NCBI GenBank assembly: GCA_973895155.1 | Contig: OZ316897.1 | Coordinates: 23,188,001 to 23,252,000, forward strand | Length of the DNA: 64,000 nt | Reading direction: 5' to 3' | DNA from: Marsupella aquatica | Lineage: Eukaryota; Marchantiophyta | In this document: one piece after another, positions 1 through 12,950 of the stretch | Layout of the letters: each line of letters starts with the position of its first letter | How positions within the stretch are numbered: the first letter of the stretch is position 1 | Made by a program: the position numbers and the translations under genes | The notes under the pieces: model-generated | Databases searched by the model: none | Told to the model about the DNA's origin: nothing | Seen by the model: the letters and a program-made list of their open reading frames with translations, nothing else

Positions 1-2440
1 AGTGGGATCACAAAACAAAGCAGGCTGCAGTCTATTCTACTGCTCAAGACACAAAGGGTAGGTCTGATGCACGACGTCCATTATCGCAGCTCCAATCCAC
101 TAATGCGGCTCACCGAATCCCAAACTCCAGCTGATGCTTTGCAAAGGGGAAGAAAAGCAAAGGGGAAGCAACCACAAACACAATAAGCTAAGACAACAAT
201 CTCATAGGAGAGAAAACAGGATTGGGAGAGGCAGAGCAAACATTGCACAGAGTGAGCAAAGTACATCATTCTCCTACAAAGAGCACAATCAATAAATTCA
301 TCCTGGTTGAGAGGCTGGGCAATAAGAGCTCATACAATAATGCATAGCCCACCCAAGGCTGAGCAAAGAACCAAACTTCTGAGAACAGAAAACAATCTTA
401 TAGGAGGCAAAAATTTAGATTGAGAGAGACATGAAATGGAAACCTATACAGACCAGAACAGAGACTCCCTTCAAGCTGGGACTCTGCTCTTGGTCGATCG
501 CTATTGTTGCTACTTGCTAGTGCCCTTCACTAAAACTGAAAACAACACCAAGACAACATTGGGCACTTTAAGTTCTCATAGTGCAGTCTCAGGGATTGAG
601 GTGGGGTTTTAGGTAATTTTGGCTCTTTCAAACGTAAGTAGGGAATGTTGGGCGGTGTTCCTCCTCAATTTTATATTGCATTTGGAAAGCTAGAAAAATA
701 GATAGAAGGGTTTGAAAGCATTCACGACCTAAGCAAGAGCGCTACACACAATAGTAGTGAGGGATTGTATGAGGAAAAACATATTACAAGACACATTGCA
801 GACAATAGGATTGTAGCAATGAAATCCCGCCTGTGTTGACAAAATACCTGGTTGCAGCCGCGCGTTGCCCAACCCCTGAAGCAGTAGGTATCCACCCCCT
901 TCACACCCCTCCCTTGCAGCAGCGGGTTGCCCCTTCCTTGCAGGCAGCTCAGCCTATCAGGTCCCTGATTGCAGCTCACTTCTAGTAGGTGCTTGTAGTA
1001 GAGCTCGGCCACTTGCAATCCCTTAGAAATTAACACTACAAGAGAACTGTAAGAAGGACAAGCAGTCATGACAGCAAACACAATTTACAGTTTGGTGGCA
1101 CACGTACTAAGTATCCAGATGGCATAAAGCATGCCTTAACTTATGGCAATTTGCGCAGCTGAAATCAAGTAGGTGGTCCCACAACAAGACAGAGGACAAC
1201 AAAGAAAATTAATGTAGCTATGATGTCTTACCAGCCTTGACAACGGGAGCTTCAAAGGCGATGCACTGTGGCTTAAAAATGGCAGCAGGTAAAGGTGTTT
1301 TCTTCAGCTGCAGCGATTGTGGTAATGTTACCCAAGCTTTCTTTGTCTGTCGTGGTGCTGCAGCAACTCCCTCCGTAGCCCAAGCCTAAGGCGCAAATCA
1401 ACAGCTTGCTCTCTCCTGTCTCCTCGTCTGTCTCCCGTGCACTTCTGCCTCCCTGCCCTGTCAGTCTCCCACGTACTTATTGAAGTCTTAAAAAAACTGT
1501 CAACACCCAAGTGCACAAATGCTGACACATTCACACAGCAGAGCAGCAAATCAGTCCCTTGCAAATCAATTCCCTATCGAATCATGGGCACTATGCCAAG
1601 CACTGCGCAAGAGACCGGGAAAGACACTGCAAACATGGGGACCCACAAGCAATAAATCTGGACCCCCGACACAATCTGGAAATCCTTCCGCAAAACAACT
1701 GGCCCTCACCTCAGCAGCTCGCGATGGTAGCGCGACCTTAGACAAACAAATGCCAACACCAAGTCGTAGAGATTGCAGCCACAACACATCGACAATGCGG
1801 GTCAGGAGAAAAGCACAACAATGTATGGCCCTTCTCTCAGAATGCCCCAAACAATGAAGCCCTAGCCTGGACATGACAAGAGTGAAAGGGAGGGAAATGC
1901 ACCGGGAGATGCAGCGCCAACGTTGCAATGACGGAGGAGGGCAGGAATCCAATGCGAGGGCCATCGCATAATTCTCAGGCATGACATGACACCGACCTGG
2001 ATAGACAGCCCAGATCGCACTATGAAAGGGTATTATCCCCTGCCAAAGGACTTAGGGAGACCCTTAGGATGTGGGCACATGCACACCCTCAACCGTTACA
2101 CATTATGTCACCCCCAAAATTGCCCACATTACTAAGTAGCCCCTTTTTATAAACCACTATTATGATTCTTGGGCATAAAATACCAAAATAGTTAGAATGT
2201 GCAACAGATTAGTACAAGGGAGACCTTAGTGATTGAAGACATATTTGGGGTATCTTAATTTTGTATATGGCATGATACATAAAACTGATGACCCTAAACC
2301 CCTGGCCTGTTATTGACATCATTATGCATGTAAAACCTAAAAAATACAAACATATGCATGGCTATATATAATAGAGACTATAAGTTCCGCCTTACACCTT
2401 GTATATACCTGGCCTACACATCATAGTTTTGTTGGGAATC
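1..2440. other. No recognised gene
   Basis: Open frames on both strands overlap one another between about 720 and 1980, but none resembles a known family and none shows a convincing start, splice or domain. Around 845-960 there is a short GC-rich stretch with repeated TGCAGC/GGGTTGCC words. I see no RNA gene or transposon terminus here. Confidence 0.5.
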
Positions 2441-4613
2441 TTCAATGACCCATCAAATGACATTTGTCATGATAGGTGCAACAGTCAAATCACCTAGCAC
2501 TCCCAAGTAATATTATTGTCCCCTTAAATGAGCCCACAAGTGAATATTAAATGACGACGTCCATGGTCATTAGCAAAAAAGACATCTAGTGGCACATAGC
2601 AAATTTGACAAAAGTTCAATCATGGGCACTCCACAAATGACGGCTCGGGGTTGACAAGTACCCTATCCCGAACCGCGGGCTTAATGGTGGGGCCCTATGA
2701 CCAATATGGCCAATCATCCGCCTGAGCCCCCAACAAGTCATATTGTCAATGGCATGCCTGACTACCGCCATCAATGACTTATTTTTGTGTCATATGCTTA
2801 AATGACATCCCTCGGCACTTCACAAATGACTCTAAATCCCTTCCAAATGACCAAATGAGAATGATTTGCACCCGTTTGGGCAAATGACTCCAAAATCATA
2901 CAACTTGGGAGTGTTTTGCCCAAAGTTGGGTGATGCCTTTCCAAGGTGCAAAACTTGGGTCATGGAAATTATTGCGGGGCCAAATTGACATAACTAGTGG
3001 CACAGGGTTCAAGAGTACCCTATCCCGCACCATGTGGAGTGGGTAGCATCCCTAATGGCAAGCTATGATCATGGATATCAAGAAACAGCCCCTAGACCCT
3101 CCAAAGAGTCATATTGTCCATGGCATGCTTGACTGCTGCGTTGACATCATGAATGACTCATATTTCTGTCATTTGCATGAATGACGTCTCTTGGCACTCT
3201 CCAAATGACAAAACCCTTTAGTCATGCACAATAATGACTCAAGATCCCTTGCAAATGACCAAATGAGAATGATTTGCACCCGGTTGGGCAAATGACTCCA
3301 AAGTCATACAACTTTGGGAGTGTTTTGCCCAAAGTTGGGTGATGCCCTTCCAAGGTGCAAAGCTTGGGTCATGAAAATTATTGCGGGGCCAAATTGGCAT
3401 AACTAGTGGCCGCATAGGGTTCAAGAGTACCCCATCCCGCACCATGTGGAGTGGGTAGCATCCCTAATGGCCGGTTACGATCACATATATCGAGAAACAG
3501 CCCCTAGAGGCCCCAATGAGTCATATTGTCCATGGCATGCGTGACTGCAACATTGACATCATGAATGACTCATATTTCTGTCATTTGCATGAATGACGTC
3601 TCTTGGCACTCTCCAAATGACAAAACCCTTTAGTCATGCACAATAATGACTCAAGATCCCTTGCAAATGACCAAATGAGAATGATTTGCACCCGTTTGGG
3701 CAAATGATTCCAAAGTCATACAACTTGGGAGTGTTTTGCCCAAAGTTGGGTGATGCCCTTCCAAGGTGCAAAACTTGGGTCATGGACATTATTGCGGGGC
3801 CAAATTGGCATAACTAGTGGCACAGGGTTCAAGAGTACCCCATCCCGCACCATGTGGAGTGGGTAGCATCCCTAATGGAAAACTAGGATCACGGATATTG
3901 TGAATATTAAGCCCTTAGAGGCTCCAAAGAGTCATATTGTCCATGGCATACTTGACTGCCGCATTGACATCATCAATGACTTATTTTTATGTCATTTGCT
4001 TTGTGTCAATCCCAAACATATTTATTACAGATTATCAAGCCTTTTAAGTTGTACATCAATTCAATGACGAGACTCACAACAAAAGAAGGTTTGTTAGGTC
4101 TCAAAATTTATTTCAAATCTAATATGTGAGTGCCACTAGTCTTTATATATACTACCATGCATTTTGGATGGCTAATTAAACCCTAAAACATATACTAAAC
4201 CATAAACCTCAAAATAGTCATATGTCGTTTATCATGTCATTTATTTTTTGGTTTAAATGACTAGTAACATTTTTAAACACTAATATTTGTATATTTGATT
4301 TAGTCATTAGTCGCCGTCATCTGAAATGACCTCACACATGTAAAACACTGATATGACCGAGTTTTGTCAATTGTGTCATTCACAAAGACTGTCCAAAATG
4401 ACTACAACTCATGATTGTTGTCATGATGATAGTAGTCAAAGTCTTGGCTCATTGGTTTAAATGACACTAATGCAATTATTAGCCATTTTTTGCACCCGGT
4501 CATTTTAGATAGTCATTTAAATGTCATTTATGTTATGTCATTGACATATTTTGTCATTTGGGCACATAAGTCATATGTGTCATAGTCATAAAAGGCCCCA
4601 TTTTCTACTAGTG
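2440..4613. mobile_element. CACTA-derived non-autonomous element, right terminus at 4613
   Basis: Read on the minus strand from 4613, the sequence starts CACTAGTAGAAAATGGGGCC, a typical plant CACTA (En/Spm) terminus. Inside it lies an unusually dense field of short AAATGAC/GTCATTT words in both orientations from about 2440 to 4560, like the subterminal transposase-binding repeats of CACTA elements. No transposase is present, so the element is non-autonomous or a remnant. The matching left terminus was not found, so the left border is approximate. The right end sits in an R1-type repeat that continues at 4614. Confidence 0.6.
2590..4010. repeat. ~410-bp tandem repeat, about 3.5 copies
   Basis: The phrase beginning CATGGCATGC recurs near 2752, 3120, 3532 and 3943, giving a period of about 411 bp; the first unit is about 40 bp shorter because it lacks the segment with AGTCATGCACAATAATGACT. 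Each unit carries the words AAATGAC, GGCAAATGACTCC and ACTAGTGGC. The array lies inside the CACTA-derived segment and no protein is conserved across units. Confidence 0.8.
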
Positions 4614-6455
4614 AATTAGCTCTACTCAAGTTAGATAGGATAGTTAGGTTAGCCAAACTTGGGTTAGCTATGTAACTTGGGTTAGCACAACAATGAGTAC
4701 CCCCACTCGGTTGTGGGGGCATAACTTTTTGTATTTGACCAAATGGCTATAATTGACCTTGTTGGAAAGAGGAGCTCAACCCGCTTCCAATGCTGCTATC
4801 CATGCAGCAAATGGTTGGATAGAGAAATCGGAAGAGGAGGCGCAAGCTCGCAAAAACTATGGAGGAGGGCCAAATCCAAAGTACACAGCCAATTCAAGAT
4901 AGAAATAAAGCTGCAAGTTAGGGTTCTCTAGTTAAAGATAGTGGCGGCTTTGTTAGGGCTAGGATGGGGCTCCAACAACGTAGCATCCACCCATTTGAGC
5001 TCAATGTGAGAGTATATCTATAGCAGCCCCCCCCCCCCGTAGAGGCAAGGGGGAGACTTCAGTTGTGTGATCTCACATAGACTGAGCAACAGGGAGGAGC
5101 TCTGTGCAAGGAAGGCTAGGCTTGAAAGCTGTGTGTTGGGGAGAGCTTGGTGTGCTATTACTCAGGGAGTAATCAGTCACGCTTCACAACAATAATTGGC
5201 CAGGTTTGCAAGTTGGATTGTGGCTCTTTCTAGTACGCAACACAAGTGGGTTCTTTTCCCTGATACAAAGCCTTGGTGATAGGTGATGTGTTGGTGATTG
5301 TAAACTGTGGGGAGGATTTCAATTCAATTTGTGGTGAGCACATTAGGGAGGCTGAGACACTAATTGAGGGGCAACAGGAGGAGCATTTACAGTTCAGTCT
5401 AGCAAGGCTACGTGATCCATGGGGAGTCCAGGCCTTTTTTTGGTAGAGAGCACTAAGGGATTTATGGCCAGAGCTGAGCTTGCAGGGCAAGCATGAGGCC
5501 GGGCCTCATTGCAATTTGGGGTAGATTGCCGTTAGGCCTGGTACCAGCTTTGAAGTTAGGTCAACTGTGCATATGTAACTTGACATTCTGAAATGGGGGT
5601 GTGAGATCTGTATGTGCCCCCAAGAATGAAGCGTAGTGAAGGAGTTGAGTTCAAGATTGAGTTTACAAGGCAAGTACGGGATTGGTTTGAGTCCAATCTG
5701 CTGTCGCAATCTGGAGTGAGTCGGGCTCAAGTTTAGGATTGAGCTTGCATGGCAAGCACGGGGCTTGCGGGGCAAGCACGTCGCAATCTGGAGTAGACAG
5801 CCTTTGGGCCTATTTTTTGGATCGACTGTTCTCAATGAACTATTGTGTACATCTTTGAATCTAATTGAGTTTTCCTCTCACGCCTCATTTCTCTCATTTC
5901 TCTCATGGATGTGTGTGTGTGAGGCAATTTGAGTGTATGATGGGACTAGCATCACCACTGAGAGATGTACCGGGTGCATTGAAGTGGGATGAGTGAGGGC
6001 TGTCATAGCTCTGATTGCTGAGAGTGGAATGGCAGAGTGGTGGGGCAATGGCTTAAAAGTCCCTAAGCCATGAATGAGTCAGGAGTCACTAGTTTATGGG
6101 TACATTCCGGCGGCAAAATAGAAACATACCTAGGGCAGTAAGCATACAATCATATAGACATAATTATGTGCATCGTAGTGCTAGGCCCTGTGTGTACGGG
6201 CCCTATATGAAGACCCCTTCTCACTAGAACTGTCATGAGCATAGGATCTGATTCCCAACCTTGGTTCCTAGGGATTGAGCTTGGGTGATGTGTGATAGAG
6301 TTTTGCTATGATAGTCTGGTGTTAAGGGCATAAACTTTAGTGTTTACCAGCCTTCATAGCATCCCTTCGTGATCCTCAGGTACAAGGAGATGGTTTTGGC
6401 ACCCAATAGTGACATTTTGGTGTTAAGACCCATGTCAATCACTTGACACTAGTGC
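4614..6455 (+). repeat. R1a: LTR-like repeat, first copy
   Basis: This stretch matches R1c at about 45,183-47,005 on the same strand and R1b at 26,190-28,080 on the opposite strand, with many point differences; it is the most diverged copy. Recognisable landmarks in order are GGTTAGC words (4620-4690), a TATA-like GTATATCTATAGCAG near 5012, a C-rich run at 5026-5039, a stem near the word CTAAGCC at 6063, CATTCCGGCGGC at 6106, and TGGTTTTGGCACCC near 6392, which resembles an LTR/primer-site junction. No intact protein is encoded. I read it as a solo LTR or LTR-rich remnant; that is inference from layout. Confidence 0.6.
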
Positions 6456-7377
6456 TCATGCTTGGGCCCTCACATCTCATCGCCATCCCGGGCCCCCGAT
6501 CGGCCAAACCCGGATTGAGCCATAACTAGCGCCCCAAGCGTCCGTTGCCCATGGCGTGAACTCCATTGGCCTTGGGCCCAAGAGGAGCTCTCACTCAAGC
6601 TCTCAAAACTCAAAGTTTGTCCGGGGTCTGGACGGTTGACCTTGAGCCCGACCCCTTTCCCCTTGACCCAATCAGCCCTCAACTAGTCTAAGTCCTTAGT
6701 ATGTCACTAGCTTAGCGCCTTGCCTTTGTCAGTGCCACGCCCCATTGCCCATAAGTCTTCACATGCTAAGTCCTCTCCGAATGGCCTATCTGAACCTGGA
6801 CCATAGGGGAGCTTGGCATCGAAGTCAGCGATGCTGGAGCTAAGTGTTAAGGTAGTTGAGTTTTGTGACTCAATCTCAAAGACCCTCGCCGACATGGGAT
6901 GACGTACAGTGGAGTAATGATGATGAAGCGCTTGTACAGTCCCCAAAACTAATCAATATGGTCAAAACGGTCTATGTCTGTTAGAGGTCAAATCACCATA
7001 AACTCATTTGTGTTGGCCAAACTTGGAGTGTGTCTGAATAGACATGTAGTCGTTATTATGAGGGTTGAGTTGAATATGGTAGGATACCAATGATTGCTGA
7101 ATTGTTAGCAGCAATGTTGATGATCGTCTCAACTATTGCAGGTCAACTCAACACGGACTCGATAGTGTTGACGGGATGTGACATGCATGTGAATAGACAT
7201 GTACTCGTTATACAACAATTTGCTTTCATGCCCGATCCCCATTTGTACATATTTGGTGTGATATACGAGTGGGCCTTGGGTATATGAAGTATATGAAGAT
7301 GACCGCGTTACATGATAATGAAGCTCCTCAGCTCTTGATAGAGAAGAAGAAACAAGGTCATCCCAGGAAACTTCCTA

Positions 7378-7740
7378 TTGCAATGGCTACCACACTGCTT
7401 GACGATGATGGTGAAGCTCCTCGTTTCATTGTTGAGATCTCCAGGTAATGGCAAGGTTGTTGGTGGTGCAAACAGAATCTCAGAGAAGTTAAAGATGCAC
7501 GCAGATGATGCTGCTAAGTTCCGCGGTTGTGATAACACAACCAACCACAAGGACTCGCCCAGTGCCGAGTGTGCGAAATGTGCTGATGTTGACTCTGGGT
7601 TTGCTAAGGAGTTGCTGCAGAGTTTGGATAAGGAGATCGCGGAGGCTAAGTCAGACTTTCATAAGCTTATGAGCCTCCATGTAGATGTGCAGGCTAGGCT
7701 GTGGGAGATGACTGACGACGTCCAGAATCTATGGATATAA
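7378..7740 (+). CDS. Hypothetical small protein, possibly an exon
   Basis: This 120-residue open frame is not recognised. The last 70 residues are acidic and helical in character, with CADVDSGFAKELLQSLDKEI followed by a segment that could form a short coiled coil, and four cysteines lie between residues 51 and 68. The N-terminal 20 residues are hydrophobic but do not form a clean signal peptide. The composition of the C-terminal part looks protein-like, so it may be one exon of an unrecognised gene or a fragment of a decayed element. No neighbour supports a role. Confidence 0.25.
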   Translation: MQWLPHCLTMMVKLLVSLLRSPGNGKVVGGANRISEKLKMHADDAAKFRGCDNTTNHKDSPSAECAKCADVDSGFAKELLQSLDKEIAEAKSDFHKLMSLHVDVQARLWEMTDDVQNLWI

Positions 7741-8570
7741 ATTATTGACCTCCTCTTATCAAGAGCTGAATTGGAGGCGTCCACTAGAGTGAATGTGCAA
7801 AAATGAGCACACATTTACTTGTAGGAAATAGGGAATAGCGGAACATTGCAACTTAGAAGGTTAGACACATTTTGTGGTTTTGAGCAGACAACTTAGTTTT
7901 GAGCAGACAACTTAGTGAAGTCAGCGGCCCTTGTTGAGAGCTTTTCCCAACACAGAATAGCCAAGAGTAGCGTCTAACCCGCCAAGGAATGACAATGTAT
8001 GAAGTTTCCAAAACATTTCTAGTAAAGATCAAGTCGGCGACCTCGCTGACATTCTTTTTTGGTCGCATTAAAGTGTACGGAAATGACATATAAGGTCCAC
8101 AAGAACGAATTTATGATGTTGGCGAGTTTGCCGACATATCCTTGCCAATGTCAGCGACCTCGCCCACATCGCCTCACTGTGGACCCTTCACTTATATCAG
8201 TTATCAGTCACTAATAACTGATGATGTTACCTATATATCTCAATCTTGGAGGTGGGCCATTCGGATCGCCACTCACCTAGCCAACCAGGCTTGGGTGACT
8301 GTTCTAGTAGCCCGTGAGGCAACGTAGGCAACAATTGTTTTAGTACCCTGTGAGGCAACGTAGACTGAGTAGATGATAGAGTATTGGACATTGGGGCTAT
8401 GCAGTTAAGCCAGGACAATTTACAGATACTCTCTTAGGCGCTCACACTACACATACATTCTTATTATTCATTTAGGCTCCCATGAGTCATTCAATTGTAA
8501 TTTTGATTTACTGATGTTAATAACGTTTCATCCCCACCGTAGGATTTCTCCTTTTGAATTCTTTCAATTT

Positions 8571-8713
8571 CAAAATTTGCCAGCTGGATTTCATAAACTG
8601 ACTGGTGTACAAATACTCTCCAAATACAGTGTAAATTTTTTCATTTTCAAAATTTGCCAGCTGGATTTCATAAACTGATGGTGTACAAATACTCTCCAAA
8701 TACAGTGTAAATT
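8571..8713. repeat. 77-bp tandem duplication
   Basis: The segment starting CAAAATTTGCCAGCTGG at 8571 is repeated at 8648 almost unchanged, ending with CAAATACAGTGTAAATTT both times. Only a few bases differ, so the duplication looks recent. Confidence 0.85.
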
Positions 8714-10694
8714 TATGAAATATAAATTCACCTACGTGGCAAGATCTGAGAGGCCAAGCATGATAAAAATCTCCCCACAACACTTAAAGGGTTCCTTTGT
8801 ATTCTCGTTTTGTATTCTCATGGTGAATACAAAACATAGCAGGCCTCTGGAAAGACTATATCAATTTCCTTCACATTATGGTTCCTTTGTAATTTCATGG
8901 CGGACAGGTCTTTTTTGGACACTACTGGTAGAAAGGCTTTCCATGCGCCAGGCCTCACCAAAGGCTATATAAACCTCAGACAGTACAGATTTTTCCAGAC
9001 TCCCCGGCAGACCTGGACCTTTCCCCTCCAACTCAACGTCATTAGTACATCATCAACCTCTTGTGCAGACTTTTCAGCATAGCAAGGAAGAGTGAAGGCC
9101 TTCTCTAGAGTCACCACTAAAGATTCCTACTGAAATCTCTCCTCAGAAAATCCAGCCACCCTCCTATCAGTGTAGCAATCACCAGCATCAGATTAAGAAG
9201 GCTTGCCCGAAAACTATAGAAAGAAATTAAAAACACCAAAATGGGAGTCCCACGTCAAGAGAGGCCAAGTACTTCATTCCAGGTCAAATTCATCCCTGTC
9301 GTTTGAAGATCCGGCGGCACTTCCACCAACAAATGAAAACTCATAATCTGACCCGACCTCTTGGTTATCTTCCTTCTTCTGGTCGGGGATCATTTTCGAA
9401 TTTCTCGAGTGCCTCTCCAGAACGCTAATCAAACTTTTTTGGGCACAACTATGCAGGATATCCCCATTCTCTAGACTGATATAAGCAGACTATATGTTAG
9501 CAAGCACTTGTGGGTGGAAGAATTGGGGTGATTCAACTAAAAAGTTTGCTCGCACGAGGATTTTTTTGATTGTTTCCTCACGCGCTACTATGACCATAGT
9601 GAAGGCAGAATGATGTTGGCGAGCCTGAAGGTTGCTAGGTCAGTTCAGTGGTGTCCTTCCACCAGACTTCTTCAACAGCATTCTCACCCAAGCAAATTCA
9701 AACCAAAAGGAAGAGAGAGCAGATTAATCTCTCTCAAGTCCTTCTAGAGATGAATCTATTTTCTTGAAGTCGGTATCGGCCCAGCAGAAGTAACAGAACA
9801 TGCTAATCCACTACTCCTTTGCAGAACTATGCTCTCTTCTGCGTTCACGTGGCACTCTTTATGAGCTTTCGGAATTCAATCATACCACCAACGTAGCTAA
9901 GTTTCGACTGCAAATACGGTCCACGTTCCTGCCTTGTCCGATAGTCCTTGAGGATAGCAGTGTACAAAGCATCATTCCCATTCTCGCGTAATTTGAGAAC
10001 TTAAACCCGGAGTAGTTAAAAAGCATTTAAGCACGTTTCACGACCTTATCTACGAATCTGCGAAGCTCAGACAGTTGAGTTGCAAATGGATATGGTTTTT
10101 GGTTGAATTCAGACTGTCAACTCGCTTTGAAGCAGAAGAACACGGCCCCCTTACTAGATTAGAAATGTCTAACCTTCAAACCTACATCATTAAGCTGTAT
10201 AGAATCTGGAATCTGGGAGCGAAAGGCTTCCTCTGCAAGTCAATGAACTCTAGAACTGATTGCTTAAGGTTCTATCCTGGTGGAGGTTGCCATCGGCGAA
10301 TTTTATCTTTATGCCCTTCATTTTACCGTCTCCTGGCAGCAAAGCGAGTTCCCTTCCTGTGCCATGTTCACGGTAAGGTAGCTACTGTATGCAAACCCTT
10401 CTTCTAGTCTAAAGACAAGATTTGCCAAGATATCAAAAGAACTTTCTACAGATCAAGCCAAGAGCTTTATGTCACGCATCTATGATTTCAACTTCAAAAC
10501 TAAACTCGCGAAACATTTCTCTTGCATGAAATTTTCTTTCAGCCAGAAGAGGGCTACTTACAACCCAAAGTTGCAGAATCTCAAAATCAATGTTACAGGA
10601 TTGCAGCAACGAAAACCTGATTGTATCTGCGCTGCCAGTGAGTACTGCTTTAGAATCACTTTCCAGCCAGCCCAACACAGCTTTCAATCTGGGT

Positions 10695-12950
10695 TCACCA
10701 GTAATCACCACAAGAACACATTCCATCTCTAAAATGGTGGAACCGATTTGCATCCCTCGCAATAATCTCGCGTCCGGTCACCTTAGAAATATACTTGGTT
10801 GCTGAGTGGCAATCCGAACACACCCGAAGGTTCTTACTTACACGAATTGGTTCTCCCCAAGGTAGGTGCATAAGTCCGTAAACAATAGCCAACTTCTCAC
10901 TATGAGAGCAAAGAGCTAGCTCTTTATCCTCCTCATTGATATCATGCAACACAAGCCGGGTATCGGGAATGTAGCCTCCAGCCTTAAGTTTTTCACTCAA
11001 TTTATTCAGCTCAGTATATATCACCTTCGCTTCTGGGTGAGATGTATCCCCCACAACAAATTCATGAATCTTGTTATCAACTTCAATCCAGCTACGCCCT
11101 GGCTCCTTCCGAACACCTCTCTCTTGCATCATAGTCCGCACAGATGACACCTTCTCCCACTTCCCAGCCGCAGCATAGATATTGGAGAGCAGCACATATG
11201 TAGAGGCCTTACTGGGTTCCAACTTGAAAAGCTCGTTAGCGGCCAGTTCGCCCAGCTCCACATTACCGTAAGTTCTACAAGCCCCAAGCAAGGCTGTCCA
11301 AGTTACATAATCTGGTTCGATCGGCATCTCACTGATGAGCTGCTTTGCTTCTTCCACGTGTCCCGCCCGCCCAAGAATATCCACCATGAGGGTATAGTGA
11401 AAAACAGTACGCTCGATACCATAATCTTGCGTCATGGCAGAAAAGATTCTACGGCCATCATCAACAAGGCCTCCATGAGAACAGGCTGACAACACAGCTG
11501 TGAATGACGTCTCGATGGGCTTCACATGGTCTGCATTCATTTGTCTGAAAAGTTCCAGGGCTTCCTGCCCATATCCGTGTTGTGCAAGTCCACCGATCAT
11601 TATGTTCCATGTGACTACATCGCGTTTCTCCATTCTGTTAAAAACAAGTCTGGCGTCAGCTATACTGCCACTCTCTGCATACATGTGAACCAGTGCACTG
11701 CCCACACGCAAATCTGAGTCCAGTCCCGCTTTGCTAGCATGGCCATGAACCTCCTTCACCCACTCTAAAGACCCCGCACCTGCATTCAGAATACTCGCAT
11801 AAGTGAATGCATCTGGTTCAAAGCCTTCCCGTCTCATTTGGATAAACAAGCGATATGCTTCATGCCCACATCCATGTTGTGCAAGTCCTCCTATCATTAC
11901 ATTCCATGTGACTACATCGCGTTTCTCCATTCTGTTAAACACCAGTCGGGCATCATCTATACTCCCAGTCTTCGCATACATGTGAACGAGTGCAATGCCC
12001 ACACGCAAATCTGAGTCCAGTCTCGCTTTGCTAGCATGGCCATGAATTTCCTTCACCCATTCCAAAGCCCCCTCACTTGCAGATGCATTCAGGATGCTCA
12101 CATAAGTGATTGTATTTGGTTCGAAGCCTTCACGTCTCATTTGTAGAAACAGGAGATACGCTTCCACACCATCACCACATTCTGCACATGCTCCAATCAT
12201 AACATTCCATGTAATGACATTTCGATTTGTCAACTTTTCAAAAACTTTCCTTGCCTCGGTGATACAGCCACATTTTGCGTACATCAGTACGAGAGCAGTC
12301 CCTACACGCACGTCCGATTCAAAGCCGGCCTGTCGAATATGCTCATGAATTTCTTTTCCGCACCTTAGAGCTAACGGACTGGCACATCCTTTCAGGATGC
12401 TCAGATACGTGATCTCATTCGGCTGGACGCCTTCTTGGCGCATTAGATTGAAAATTTCGAGTGCAGATTCAAAATGTTCACTCGTAGCGTACCCTGCAAT
12501 CATGTTGGTCCAAGTAATAACACTCTTCTTCTGAATTTGATCAAAAACTCTACGTGCATCCGATAATCCTCCGCATTTGATATACACATTCAACAGCGTG
12601 ATTACCACATATGAATTCTTATCACTCCCACTCTCGATGATGCAATCATGAATTTGCTTGGCTGCTGAAAGATCTTTCTGATGCAAGAGCATTTGCAGAA
12701 GTTTAACATAGGTGTACGGGTCTATAGCAATGCCTCGTTGCAAACGATCTTTCAAACCAGCAAGTGTTCCACTCGTTGTACCAGGAGCGTGCATATGCCT
12801 ATTGCCGTTCCCTTCTGCAGTGACTTGAGACCGATCTCTCGTGCAATAACTAACATTAGATGGAAATCTGCAATGAGTAACCAAATTCGCCCTTGCCTTA
12901 ACCCACGCTGGGGTTGACCAGCCATCCACCCAAAGTGCTAGTCTTGTCAA
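10695..12950 (-). CDS. PLS-class pentatricopeptide repeat protein with E and DYW domains (PPR gene 1)
   Basis: The single-exon frame encodes 751 residues. The first ~45 residues are rich in Arg, Ser and Thr with few acids, as in an organellar transit peptide. PPR motifs begin near residue 85 and follow the P-L-S pattern, with four motifs of the type VTWNVMIGG, then a PLS-type end (LSACSHGG), an E domain (EPDYVTWTALLGACR), the PG box PGRSWIEV, and a full DYW deaminase: HSEKLAI with the catalytic Glu, CSDCH as zinc ligands, and the terminal GDYW. Proteins of this family bind one organellar transcript each and convert a specific C to U. All deaminase signature residues are present, so the enzyme should be active. 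Target and organelle cannot be read from the sequence. It is a paralogue of the gene at 54,057-57,527. Confidence 0.95.
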   Translation of the reverse strand: MTRLALWVDGWSTPAWVKARANLVTHCRFPSNVSYCTRDRSQVTAEGNGNRHMHAPGTTSGTLAGLKDRLQRGIAIDPYTYVKLLQMLLHQKDLSAAKQIHDCIIESGSDKNSYVVITLLNVYIKCGGLSDARRVFDQIQKKSVITWTNMIAGYATSEHFESALEIFNLMRQEGVQPNEITYLSILKGCASPLALRCGKEIHEHIRQAGFESDVRVGTALVLMYAKCGCITEARKVFEKLTNRNVITWNVMIGACAECGDGVEAYLLFLQMRREGFEPNTITYVSILNASASEGALEWVKEIHGHASKARLDSDLRVGIALVHMYAKTGSIDDARLVFNRMEKRDVVTWNVMIGGLAQHGCGHEAYRLFIQMRREGFEPDAFTYASILNAGAGSLEWVKEVHGHASKAGLDSDLRVGSALVHMYAESGSIADARLVFNRMEKRDVVTWNIMIGGLAQHGYGQEALELFRQMNADHVKPIETSFTAVLSACSHGGLVDDGRRIFSAMTQDYGIERTVFHYTLMVDILGRAGHVEEAKQLISEMPIEPDYVTWTALLGACRTYGNVELGELAANELFKLEPSKASTYVLLSNIYAAAGKWEKVSSVRTMMQERGVRKEPGRSWIEVDNKIHEFVVGDTSHPEAKVIYTELNKLSEKLKAGGYIPDTRLVLHDINEEDKELALCSHSEKLAIVYGLMHLPWGEPIRVSKNLRVCSDCHSATKYISKVTGREIIARDANRFHHFRDGMCSCGDYW

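Larger units (their letters stand above)
6456..9644. other. Mostly unassigned intergenic DNA
   Basis: No family could be recognised. A short direct repeat built on GAATAGACATGTA occurs near 7034 and 7193. One weak small ORF and one 77-bp tandem duplication in this stretch are listed separately. Confidence 0.5.

Noticed and set aside
2640-4010. Regularly spaced repeats considered as a CRISPR-like array
   Set aside because: The period is about 410 bp, spacers are themselves repeated, and the context is a eukaryotic CACTA element.
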